A program made the translations under genes and the position numbers. DNA of 64,000 nucleotides from Paraburkholderia lacunae (GTDB taxonomy: Bacteria > Pseudomonadota > Gammaproteobacteria > Burkholderiales > Burkholderiaceae), in contig NZ_QHKS01000006.1 in assembly GCF_003353175.1 (NCBI RefSeq), positions 62,001-126,000 on the forward strand, given 5' to 3'. Below, piece by piece: positions 16,956 through 24,734 of this stretch (positions within the stretch are counted from its first letter, which is position 1; each line of letters begins with the position of its first letter). The notes beneath the pieces were generated by a model. The model worked only from the letters and a program-made list of their open reading frames with translations. It was not told the DNA's origin and ran no database searches.

Positions 16956-18131
16956 TTATTGGCCGGCATTCTCGAAAGGCAGCTTCCAGACGGTCACGGT
17001 GTTTGTGTTGTCGTCGACCGCAGCAAAGCTGACGAACTCTTGACGCGGCTGCGTGAACGCCAGTCCGAATGCACCGTCTGGAGCCGGGTCGATGGAAAGC
17101 TGCGCGACGAAGCGGCCTTGCGGCGTGAATTCGACGATTTCGCTCGGCTGCTTCGGATCGCTGTTGACCGCGTCGCCGTTCGCGACGAACAGATGGCCGT
17201 TCGGTCCGAGGGCTAGCGCGATCGGGCCGTGGAGATGAGCACTGTCTGCAAAGATCTGCGCTCCTTTGCCACCGTCGTGCTGCGAATTGGCCGCGCCGAA
17301 TACCGCGAAGATCGCGTTATCGGCAGTGGACGCGACATAAAGTACGTCACGCTGCGGATCGTAGGCGAGTCCGGTCGGACCTACGACCAATGCCGCCGGA
17401 TCGCTGCGAAACGCGTAACCAGAGGCGATCTGCGTGGCGCGATTGAGGTGGACGCCGTCGTCGCCGACGCTCACATCGAGGCGCACAACCGTCCCGTTGA
17501 GCACGTTCGAAACGAAGATCTTCGCATGGTCTCCTTGATCGAAGATCGTCAGATCCCAGGGCCCGTCGATCTTCGCCGTTGCAGGCGTCCACTGCGCGAC
17601 GATGCCGCCGGTTCGATTCAGCACCAGCAGCACGCCGGGCTTGATCGTGGCGAAGGTGCCATCCGTGGTCGGTACGCTGCCGACCACCACGAAACCGCCC
17701 CTAAGTACACCGAGCGCGGTGCTCAGGCCGAGGCCGGGTGCACCCAGGAAAAACGTGACCGGCTTGTCGTTCGGCACGATCTTGACGATTGTCGTGCCGG
17801 TACCCTGCAGGTTCTGCGCGTTGTTGAAATTCGACACGAGCAGGTCGCCTGTGGCGATCGTGCCGAAACGGGGGAATCCAGCGGGCACGAAGGCGGCGCC
17901 GTACGGATTGAGATCACCGTTGGCCGGCACCGTCGACGAGGTGACGAACGACGGCGGGAGCAGCGGCGTGAGCTCGCCGGCAAGGGCGGAGCACGCTGGG
18001 GAAAGGGCGAAACTGACGCCGAACAGCGTGGCCAGCAGCAGGTGTTTCAGCGTGCGGCCTTTTGACCGGGCAACGCGCTGGCAGGGTTGCCGGTCGATTG
18101 TCGGATTGAAGCCGTTTACGACGGGGTTCAT
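16956..18131 (-). CDS. Secreted beta-propeller (NHL/SMP-30-like) protein
   Basis: This 391-residue protein has an N-terminal signal sequence (hydrophobic HLLLATLFGVSFALSPACSA, cleavage after SALAG) and a series of propeller-like repeats (GDLLVSNFNN; KIFVSNVLNG; GLAYDPQRDVLYVASTADNA; GHLFVANGDA). These resemble NHL or SMP-30/gluconolactonase-type blades. It is probably periplasmic or exported, and its function is unknown. The start at 18131 follows TTGGAGAGCCCAGTC; a longer frame from 18182 has no ribosome binding site and would put 17 residues before this Met. Confidence 0.8.
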   Translation of the reverse strand: MNPVVNGFNPTIDRQPCQRVARSKGRTLKHLLLATLFGVSFALSPACSALAGELTPLLPPSFVTSSTVPANGDLNPYGAAFVPAGFPRFGTIATGDLLVSNFNNAQNLQGTGTTIVKIVPNDKPVTFFLGAPGLGLSTALGVLRGGFVVVGSVPTTDGTFATIKPGVLLVLNRTGGIVAQWTPATAKIDGPWDLTIFDQGDHAKIFVSNVLNGTVVRLDVSVGDDGVHLNRATQIASGYAFRSDPAALVVGPTGLAYDPQRDVLYVASTADNAIFAVFGAANSQHDGGKGAQIFADSAHLHGPIALALGPNGHLFVANGDAVNSDPKQPSEIVEFTPQGRFVAQLSIDPAPDGAFGLAFTQPRQEFVSFAAVDDNTNTVTVWKLPFENAGQ

Positions 18132-18523
18132 GACTGGGCTCTCCAAGAAAGCCGCGGGGCTGGCGCGTTGTTGTCGCTGCACGCAATGCGTGCCGGCCGC
18201 CGCTAGCGAACTTCACCCCGTGCCTATGCGATGGGCACCAGCACCGCCGTCCTGCGACTCGAACGGAATGCACGTCGCGCAGCGTCGGCAACGGTGGGGC
18301 GAATCTTGCAAACCGGGCAAATACCGATCCCTTGCCGGCGGGTGCGTGGCAAGCGAGGCGTGCTCCATTTCATGCGCAACGGAGCTGGATCGTCCGATGG
18401 CAAACGCGGATGCAGATGAGTAAACGGCTGGCAGGAAGAAATATTCCGTCGTAAAACCCTGAGGACAGCACCGATTTTCGAATCATTCAGGAATACCGCA
18501 CGCGATCGAACGTTGCGCGCTTC
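18132..18523. other. Intergenic region between secreted propeller gene and GST remnant
   Basis: No gene is supported here. The missing 5' part of the glutathione transferase coding region was looked for in the in-frame codons upstream of 18524 and is absent: an in-frame TAA occurs 72 bases before the ATG. Confidence 0.5.
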
Positions 18524-19075
18524 ATGCCTGGTATGTCGTTTGACCTTGCAACCGTGGATCTCGGGAGTCGCGCCAATCATGAAGCGAGCTATGCAGCCAA
18601 GTCGTTGACGCAGCGCGTACCCACGCTGATGCATGGGGACTTCGCTTTGTCGGAGTCGTCGGCAATCACTGAATATCTCGACGATGCATTTCCGGAAACG
18701 CTCGTCTATCCACAAGATAGATATCTTCGAGCGAGGGCACGCCAGGTGCAAGCCTGGCTGCGCAGTGACCTGATGCCCATCCGGCAGGAGCGCTCGACGG
18801 AGGTGGTGTTCTACGGATCGCCCGGTGCGGCGCTTACCCCTGCGGCCGTCGCAGCGGTACAGAAGTTGTTTTCTGCGGCTGACGCCTTGCTTTCCGGAGA
18901 TACAGCAAATCTGTTTGGGACGTGGTGCATCGCCGATACGGATCTGGCGTTAATGCTCAATCGCCTCATCCTGAATGGCGATCCGGTACCAACAAGGTTA
19001 GTAGACTATGCCGCGCGTCAGTGGGAGAGACCCTCGGTGCAGCGATGGGTCGAACTGAACCGTCCTCCGCTTTGA
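18524..19075 (+). pseudogene. Glutathione S-transferase (YfcF-like), N-terminally truncated
   Basis: The 183-residue translation follows the YfcF family closely from the middle of the thioredoxin-fold domain onward (VPTLMHGDFALSESSAITEY; ARARQVQAWLRSDLMPIRQE; LFGTWCIADTDLALMLNRL). YfcF proteins are about 214 residues; roughly the first 30, with the first beta-alpha unit and the catalytic N-terminal residue region, are missing. No strong ribosome binding site precedes the ATG. The protein would probably not bind glutathione normally, so this is called a 5'-truncated remnant, although a shortened product may still be made. Confidence 0.65.
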
Positions 19076-19194
19076 ATGGGCGAAGCCAAATAAGATGCGG
19101 ACTTTGCCGCAGATCCGATCTTGCTTGCAACCCGGCTTTTGCTTCGGCTGGCTGCGTGGCGGCGGAGGAATTCCCTGAGTCTGGTTAAACGCCT

Positions 19195-20598
19195 CTATCC
19201 AGCCACCACGCGGTTGCGGCCGTCGTGCTTGGCCCGATATAGCCGCTCATCGGCGACTCGTAAGAGGGTGTCGATCGTGTCGCCGTCGCGGCCGAATTCG
19301 GAGATGCCGACACTGACGGTAACGGCGACAGCCCGCCCAGCTGCCGTATAAAGCTCCTCGGTAGCCACGGCGCCCCGGACGCGCTCCGCGATCGAACGGG
19401 CCACGTCCAGCGCGGCCTTGGGCAGCAGCACCATAAACTCTTCGCCACCGACCCGCGCCACGCCGTCATAGGGGCGAATGGCATCGAGGCATTTCTGCAC
19501 GAATCGCTGCAACACCTCGTCACCCACCTGATGCCCGTAGTTGTCGTTGATCAGTTTGAAGTGGTCGAGATCCAGCGCCAGCAGCGAGAACGGCGCACCG
19601 CCTCGCTTGGCACGCGCGATTTCCGCCTCCACTTGCTGAATGAACTCGCGCCGGTTCGCGGCACCCGTCAGGGGATCGGTCGCGGCGAGGTGCTCGAGCT
19701 TGTGATTGGTGCGTTGCAGCTCCTGCAGCGCGCTTTCTGTGCGTGCCATCGCCTCGGCGAGGCGAGCCATCAGCTCTTCCTGACTGTAGATCGCCGAAAA
19801 GGACTGCGTCGTGCGAAATGCTTGAACGACACCGTAACTCAGCAGGAAAAAACCGGCGGCGAAGATCGCGTGCGCCAGCCACCACATGTGATTCCAGGGC
19901 TTGCCGAGAATGAACGCGAGAGACGCAAGCCCGAAGAAGGTGATCGAGATGCCGTAGATCACCATCAGCGGCGAGCGAATGCGACGGAGCATCAGCGCCA
20001 TGACGTTCAGCGTCGAGAAGATGAGCGCCCCGCCCTCCATCGACAGTCGCACTGCCAGGTTGCCCGCGATCGGCGAATTCGCGATGAGTGCAACGGCCAG
20101 GTCGATCAGGGCGAACGCGGCGATCGCGGTCAGCCAGGGGCGCGGCTTCGAGCGCCGCTCGACCGCGTCCGGCGCGCGGTGATACGAGAGAAGCCCGACC
20201 AGCAGCAGCACCGACATCACCAGACGCGATGCCGGTCCGTAGAGCAGGAACAGCCAGATATTGTGGTGAGCCATGCCGGTGAACGCGCCGTGCAGCGCGT
20301 AGATCAGCACAAAGCCTAGAAAGCCCAACGTCAGCCACCGCAACAGCGGTTCACCCGAGGACAGATAACAACGCCAGGTCACATAGGTGACAAACAGCCC
20401 CTCGAGCGTCGCCGCCGCGATCGCGATTTCGTGGAACACGTGGTTTTCGAACTTCAGGCTCGGGTCCTGAAAGAAAGCCAGATAAGCAATCAGGTAGGCG
20501 GGAACAAGCGCAAAACCAATGACCAACAAAGCCGAGTAGATCCTGGTCACGGTCCCGATGAGGCGGGGCGGCTGTTCGATGGAGATAGTCGTACTCAT
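19195..20598 (-). CDS. Membrane-bound diguanylate cyclase (GGDEF)
   Basis: This 467-residue protein has seven to eight hydrophobic segments over residues 15-260 (an MASE-type sensor region), a short coiled linker (MARLAEAMARTESALQELQR) and a C-terminal GGDEF domain with DPLTGAANRREF, LDLDHFKLINDNYGH and the active-site motif VGGEEF. It should make c-di-GMP at the inner membrane. No RxxD inhibitory site is evident before the active-site motif. With the EAL-HDOD protein at 12572 it is one of two c-di-GMP-related genes near the MotAB-like cluster. Confidence 0.92.
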   Translation of the reverse strand: MSTTISIEQPPRLIGTVTRIYSALLVIGFALVPAYLIAYLAFFQDPSLKFENHVFHEIAIAAATLEGLFVTYVTWRCYLSSGEPLLRWLTLGFLGFVLIYALHGAFTGMAHHNIWLFLLYGPASRLVMSVLLLVGLLSYHRAPDAVERRSKPRPWLTAIAAFALIDLAVALIANSPIAGNLAVRLSMEGGALIFSTLNVMALMLRRIRSPLMVIYGISITFFGLASLAFILGKPWNHMWWLAHAIFAAGFFLLSYGVVQAFRTTQSFSAIYSQEELMARLAEAMARTESALQELQRTNHKLEHLAATDPLTGAANRREFIQQVEAEIARAKRGGAPFSLLALDLDHFKLINDNYGHQVGDEVLQRFVQKCLDAIRPYDGVARVGGEEFMVLLPKAALDVARSIAERVRGAVATEELYTAAGRAVAVTVSVGISEFGRDGDTIDTLLRVADERLYRAKHDGRNRVVAG

Positions 20599-20989
20599 GT
20601 GCCCGTCTCCGACAATATTGCTGTGGTTGTTCGCATTGCCGAGCGATTGACGCGTGAATCGGCCGACTCGGACGCGGGATCATGCCGTCGTGCAGAGCCA
20701 GGCATACCGCGCAGTGGACTACCTTCAGGCAATTGGAAGTATAAGCGTCAGGTTTCATCTGACAAGCACGGACTGCGATTCGCGTCGGCAACACATCGGT
20801 CGTGCCATCGACTCCTGATATTCCGTGCAGTTGCCATCTGAAATTGACCGATACCGTAGCCGACGGTCGTCAGCCGCGACGGCTCGCGCGCCCAGGTGTC
20901 AACGCATCACGTCTTGAGCGCCCTCCATGCGACGTGCATAGTTGTTTCCGCTGTGGCGATGGGGTAGGGCGGTGACGACTCAGTCGGCA
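20599..20989. other. Intergenic region
   Basis: No gene is supported in this 391-base stretch, which holds the upstream region of the diguanylate cyclase gene and the 3' side of the GlcG-like remnant. Confidence 0.5.
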
Positions 20990-21469
20990 TTACTTGATCG
21001 TATCCGCGGCGGCTTTACACACTGCGGCGTCCTGATCTCCTGTGCCGCCACTACAGCCTATCGCGCCGACGAGCTTTCCTCCTTCTACGAGTGGAAACCC
21101 TCCCGGCGACGCCACCAGCCCCGCATCGAGCGTGCTCACGTAGGCATGTCCCGTCTCAAACTGGTTGTAGTAGACCCGGGTTTCACGTCGACATCTTGCC
21201 GACGTGCGAGCCTTGTTTTGTGAGATCGTGGTCGACCCATACTGGACATCGTCCATTCGTTCGAACGCGAGGAGTTCGCCATGCGTGTCGACGCCAGCAA
21301 TGCTCATTTTCCAGTCGTGTTTCTTCGCTTCGGCTTCTGCAATTGCGAGCAGCCGCTTCGCGGCATCCAGGCTAATCGTCGCGCCGTAGGGAACGTCGAA
21401 TGGGATCTTGTCAGGCGTGCCGCCCGCGGTCCCGCACAAGCCGCATACCCGACACGCATCGGCGTTTGA
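20990..21469 (-). pseudogene. GlcG/HbpS-family gene fused to a ferredoxin remnant
   Basis: From about residue 9 the translation is a GlcG/HbpS-family protein (KIPFDVPYGATISLDAAKRL; NKARTSARCRRETRVYY; GGFPLVEGGKLVGAIGCSGG). Upstream, the same open frame reads SNADACRVCGLC, almost identical in protein and DNA to the cysteine motif of the ferredoxin encoded at 3085-3387. The open frame has no ATG and only a TTG at 21439 as a possible start, and an in-frame TGA lies at about 21509. The most economical reading is a recombination or deletion that removed the normal 5' end of the GlcG gene and joined it to part of a ferredoxin gene. Confidence 0.6.
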
Positions 21470-21551
21470 CTTGCACGCGACGCTCGCCGGGAGGACCGGG
21501 AAGCGCCGTCATGTCATCTGAACTCGACTTGGGCAGACCTGTTGTCCCAAA

Positions 21552-21579
21552 ACAAACAGTCACTGGGGGATATGTTTGT
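21552..21579. promoter_or_regulatory. Inverted repeat upstream of the peptide array, possible enhancer site
   Basis: ACAAACA and TGTTTGT form a perfect 7-bp inverted repeat with a 14-base spacer. It lies about 120 bases upstream of the sigma-54-like promoter at 21699, the usual distance for an enhancer-binding-protein site. The binding protein is unknown. Confidence 0.35.
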
Positions 21580-21698
21580 CACGGCAGGACATCTTTTTTT
21601 CTCCAGCCCTTCGAAAGCTTCGAAACGACTCATGCGAAATATTTATTTGTCTTTGTTTTCATGTGGTTAGAAGAATTTCCCCGGTTCGCGATTTGAGC

Positions 21699-21714
21699 TT
21701 GGCACACCCTATGC
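21699..21714 (+). promoter_or_regulatory. Sigma-54-like -24/-12 promoter
   Basis: TTGGCACACCCTATGC has the invariant GG and GC separated by exactly 10 bases. It matches the TTGGCAC-N5-TTGC consensus at all positions except one in the -12 block. It lies 67 bases upstream of the first peptide gene. This is a motif call only. Confidence 0.5.
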
Positions 21715-21781
21715 GTTTGTGCCTGTGAGCGCAACGAATAGTGCTCTTTCCCAAACCGAAGCAAACCCAAGGAGATTTACC

Positions 21782-22015
21782 ATGACCTCGCTGATGATCA
21801 AAGACCTCGCACACTCCGAAGAACTTTCCGCCAAGGCCCTTTCGGCTGTACGCGGCGGCAGCAACTACAACGTCGGAAACCTCAACGCTGCGTTGGGCGG
21901 CGGCTTCGCCAGCCCGGGCATCGTGGTGGCGCCGGTCACCCAGACCGACACGCACACGAAGGTCGAGATTCCGACCATCCAGAATTTCGGCGGCCTGCAG
22001 GTTGTCGGGCTGTGA
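21782..22015 (+). CDS. Double-glycine-leader peptide, tandem copy 1
   Basis: This 77-residue protein begins MTSLMIKDLAHSEELSAKAL and reaches SAVRGG at residues 21-26. The pattern, with an acidic and hydrophobic leader ending in GG, resembles leaders cut by C39-peptidase ABC exporters. The 51-residue remainder is rich in Gly, Val, Asn and Thr, contains ALGGGFASPG, and has no cysteine. A good ribosome binding site (CCCAAGGAGATTTACC) precedes the ATG. Copy 2 is identical at both protein and DNA level. No exporter or immunity gene is adjacent. A bacteriocin-like or signalling role is inference; I do not recognise a named family. Confidence 0.85.
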   Translation: MTSLMIKDLAHSEELSAKALSAVRGGSNYNVGNLNAALGGGFASPGIVVAPVTQTDTHTKVEIPTIQNFGGLQVVGL

Positions 22016-22028
22016 GTCAAGCGGATCG

Positions 22029-22077
22029 GAGAGTCTCTCTGACCGGGGACGCCGTTCACCCCTCTCCGGGGACTCTC
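22029..22077 (+). other. Conserved hairpin after peptide gene 1
   Basis: GAGAGTC pairs with GACTCTC and encloses about 35 bases. The whole 119-base spacer is repeated identically after copy 2 (22382-22430), and versions with paired base changes follow copies 3 and 4. It may act as an RNA stabiliser or attenuator between the genes. Confidence 0.55.
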
Positions 22078-22134
22078 TACCACTTGCACCGAATCGCGCT
22101 TTTCCAGATTGAAGCAAACCCAAGGAGATTTACC

Positions 22135-22368
22135 ATGACCTCGCTGATGATCAAAGACCTCGCACACTCCGAAGAACTTTCCGCCAAGGCCCTTTCGGCT
22201 GTACGCGGCGGCAGCAACTACAACGTCGGAAACCTCAACGCTGCGTTGGGCGGCGGCTTCGCCAGCCCGGGCATCGTGGTGGCGCCGGTCACCCAGACCG
22301 ACACGCACACGAAGGTCGAGATTCCGACCATCCAGAATTTCGGCGGCCTGCAGGTTGTCGGGCTGTGA
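22135..22368 (+). CDS. Double-glycine-leader peptide, tandem copy 2
   Basis: The 234-base coding sequence and its 77-residue product are identical to copy 1, and the start lies exactly 353 bases after that of copy 1. The leader ends in VRGG at residue 26. The upstream 29 bases, including AAGGAGATTTACC, are also shared. The identity implies a very recent duplication or ongoing gene conversion. Confidence 0.85.
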   Translation: MTSLMIKDLAHSEELSAKALSAVRGGSNYNVGNLNAALGGGFASPGIVVAPVTQTDTHTKVEIPTIQNFGGLQVVGL

Positions 22369-22487
22369 GTCAAGCGGATCGGAGAGTCTCTCTGACCGGG
22401 GACGCCGTTCACCCCTCTCCGGGGACTCTCTACCACTTGCACCGAATCGCGCTTTTCCAGATTGAAGCAAACCCAAGGAGATTTACC

Positions 22488-22721
22488 ATGACCTCGCTGA
22501 TGATCAAAGACCTCGCACACTCCGAAGAACTTTCCGCCAAGGCCCTTTCGGCTGTACGCGGCGGCAGCAACTACAACGTCGGAAACCTCAACGCTGCGGT
22601 GGGTGGCGGCTTCGCCAGCCCGGGCATCGTGGTGGCGCCGGTTACCCAGACCGACACGCACACGAAGGTCGAAATTCCGACCGTCCAGAATTTTGGTGGC
22701 CTGCAGTTTGTTGCACTGTGA
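22488..22721 (+). CDS. Double-glycine-leader peptide, tandem copy 3
   Basis: This 77-residue copy starts 353 bases after copy 2. The leader through VRGG is identical to copies 1 and 2. The core differs by a few conservative changes (AAVGGG for AALGGG, PTVQNF for PTIQNF, and a C-terminus GGLQFVAL in place of GGLQVVGL), so variation is confined to the part after the double glycine. Confidence 0.85.
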   Translation: MTSLMIKDLAHSEELSAKALSAVRGGSNYNVGNLNAAVGGGFASPGIVVAPVTQTDTHTKVEIPTVQNFGGLQFVAL

Positions 22722-22733
22722 GTTAAGCAGATT

Positions 22734-22781
22734 GGAGAGTCCTTCCGATCGGTGACACCGTTCGCCCTACGGGGACTCTCC
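22734..22781 (+). other. Conserved hairpin after peptide gene 3
   Basis: GGAGAGTCC pairs perfectly with GGACTCTCC over 9 bp. Compared with the spacer after copies 1 and 2, the stem is two pairs longer while the loop sequence has changed, which argues that the pairing itself is kept. Confidence 0.55.
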
Positions 22782-22836
22782 ACCGCTTGCAAAGAATCGC
22801 GTATTTCCAAACCGAAGCAAACCCAGGAGATTTACC

Positions 22837-23070
22837 ATGACCGCGCTGATGATCAAAGACCTCGCACATTCCGAAGAACTGTCCGCCAAGGCCCTTTCGG
22901 CTGTACGCGGTGGTAACAACTACAACCTCGGAAACGTCAACGCTGCTTATGGCGGCGGTTTCGCCAGCCCAGCCATCGTGGTGGCGCCGGTCACCCAGGT
23001 TGACACGTACACGAAGGTCGATATTCCCACCATCCAGAATTTTGGCGGCCTGCAGTTTGTCAAGGCATGA
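22837..23070 (+). CDS. Double-glycine-leader peptide, tandem copy 4 (most diverged)
   Basis: This 77-residue copy begins MTALMIKDLAHSEELSAKAL and keeps the VRGG leader end at residue 26, with one leader change (S3A). The core differs more: NNYNLGNVNAAYGGGFASPA, then VDTYTKVDIPTIQNFGGLQF and a C-terminus VKA. The length is unchanged. It shares the same ribosome binding site block. The gradient of divergence from copy 1 to copy 4 suggests that this is the oldest copy. Confidence 0.85.
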   Translation: MTALMIKDLAHSEELSAKALSAVRGGNNYNLGNVNAAYGGGFASPAIVVAPVTQVDTYTKVDIPTIQNFGGLQFVKA

Positions 23071-23082
23071 GTTGGAGGGACG

Positions 23083-23132
23083 GGAGAGCTGCACCGACGG
23101 GATACAGTCCGATCCTCCGACGTGCGCTCTCC
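23083..23132 (+). other. Conserved hairpin after peptide gene 4
   Basis: GGAGAGC pairs with GCTCTCC. Both arms have changed together relative to the earlier copies (GAGAGTC/GACTCTC), which is a compensatory pattern. It could end the array transcript. Confidence 0.45.
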
Positions 23133-23402
23133 GCGATGTTCACAAGCGAGAGCTGCTCCGGCAGGACATGGAGCGTCGGTCGGTTCTGGTGTGCGAATAA
23201 AAATTTCCGGTAACAGGACGCGATTCAAATCCGAATCGATAGCTTCATAACAGGGGCGCACATTGTCGAGGTCCAGGCGGGTAGTTCGATCAACGTAGTT
23301 CGTTATCCTCCAGAATTCTCCGATATCGCGTGCCTGTTGTTTCCGGTGTTCGAGATGTACTTTCGAAGTGTCTACCGCCGGGCGCCCTGCGCCCGTCCGT
23401 CG

Positions 23403-23723
23403 TTACAGATAGCTGCAGACGTAGTCGAGCGTTTCGATCACGTCGATATCGAAGCGACTCTTGCCGGGCACCGAGAACGACTCGCCCGCGCCGTACGTCT
23501 TCCACTCGTCGCTGCCTGCGAGGCGGATGCGGCATTGGCCGGCCTGCACCTCCATGAGTTCCGGCGCGTCGGTGCCGAAGTTGAGCGCGCCGGGCAGGAT
23601 CACGCCGAGCGTCTTGCGCGTGCCGTCGGCGAACAGGACGGTGTGCGAGACACACTTGCCGTCGAAGTAGACGTTGGCTCGTTTGATAATGGAAACCTGA
23701 TCGAATTGCGTTGCGGCCGTCAT
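23403..23723 (-). CDS. ppnP: Pyrimidine/purine nucleoside phosphorylase PpnP
   Basis: This 106-residue single-domain cupin matches the PpnP/YaiE family (DUF1255) along its whole length: [47 protein letters not shown] and [16 protein letters not shown]. The enzyme splits nucleosides with phosphate to give free base and ribose 1-phosphate in the cytoplasm. The start at 23723 was chosen because GAGGAAG precedes it by six bases. It appears to be a single-gene unit. Confidence 0.93.
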   Translation of the reverse strand: MTAATQFDQVSIIKRANVYFDGKCVSHTVLFADGTRKTLGVILPGALNFGTDAPELMEVQAGQCRIRLAGSDEWKTYGAGESFSVPGKSRFDIDVIETLDYVCSYL

Positions 23724-24095
23724 GGCGGTCTTCCTCAGAGGCATCGTGAATGGATGAGTTGGCGCCGCGTAGCGGCAGCGACCGGTGCGCGATCTGCGCG
23801 GGCCGCCTGCGCGGGCTTTCGGTCCGGCGCCGCCGCCATCATACAGGCTGTCGGCGGCGCCAGTCGGTGACCTTCGTGTAACGGTGCGTTTGTAGCCGGC
23901 GCGCCTACGGACACGCCCTACGGTCTCCGGGAAGTTGTCGTTGCCGCACCAGACGCTCCATCACGGTCTCCGGAACTGTATATGCAAACATATTGCGCAC
24001 CTATACAGGGTTCACGGATCTTTCAGGGTTCAGCCCGTTCAATTGACGAGGCAAACGGCGAAAGACCCCCGGCGAGATGCTCGCCCAAAGCGAAG
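23724..24095. other. Intergenic region
   Basis: No gene, repeat or terminator is supported in this 372-base stretch between the DUF3597 gene and ppnP. Confidence 0.5.
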
Positions 24096-24497
24096 TCAGG
24101 CGGCGAGGTCGGGCGGCAACTTCCCGCCGTTCGCCGCCAGCGCCTGCATCACTTGCTTGTGCAGCCAGATATTCATGCTCGCCGAGTCGTTCATGTCGCC
24201 GTCGTACTTGAGTTCCTGGGCGAGCTGCTTGCGATGTTCGAGGCTGCTGTCGATGCCGAGCGCCTTCATGGTGTCAACGATAGACGTGCGCCAGTTCAGC
24301 GTTTGCCCACTTTCACTGACAAGCTGATCCATCACGGCTTCGACGTCGACGTCAGTCAAAGGCGCAGGTGCAGGCGTGGCATCCGGGGCGGCAGCCTGGG
24401 CTGCCGCGGGATCCGGTGTCGGCTCCGCCGCAGGCGGTGGTTGGTCCGGTTTTGCTTTGCCGAACAGCTTGTTCACAATATCGCCGAAGATGCTCAT
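24096..24497 (-). CDS. DUF3597 domain-containing protein
   Basis: This 133-residue protein begins MSIFGDIVNKLFGKAKPD, has an Ala/Pro-rich linker (about residues 20-48) and a conserved helical domain (DVEAVMDQLVSESGQTLNWR; SIVDTMKALGIDSSLEHRKQ; LKYDGDMNDSASMNIWLHKQ). This is the DUF3597 pattern, whose structure resembles peptidoglycan-binding or LysM-like small domains but whose function is unknown. The start at 24497 has GGGAGCATCCAGA before it. Confidence 0.88.
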   Translation of the reverse strand: MSIFGDIVNKLFGKAKPDQPPPAAEPTPDPAAAQAAAPDATPAPAPLTDVDVEAVMDQLVSESGQTLNWRTSIVDTMKALGIDSSLEHRKQLAQELKYDGDMNDSASMNIWLHKQVMQALAANGGKLPPDLAA

Positions 24498-24734
24498 TCT
24501 GGATGCTCCCAACAGGTTGGTAATTCAGGGAAACACCGTACCGTTTCCGATACGTGTGCCGTCAATATCCTATGCGAGGTTTGCGTCCGGGTCATGGCAA
24601 ATTGTTTAACAATGTTTAGATGTCGGCGGTCTGCGCCAGGCCACGCGGAACGCATACGGTGTTTCGTGTTCCGGCGCTTCCGGGCGCGAAATCGTCGAGA
24701 CTGCGCCGTCCACCGTATCCAGTCCCCGAGTACG

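Noticed and set aside
21781..23070. CRISPR-like array from regular spacing of repeats
   Set aside because: The repeats are about 350 bases, coding, and separated by conserved rather than unique spacers; they are duplicated genes.
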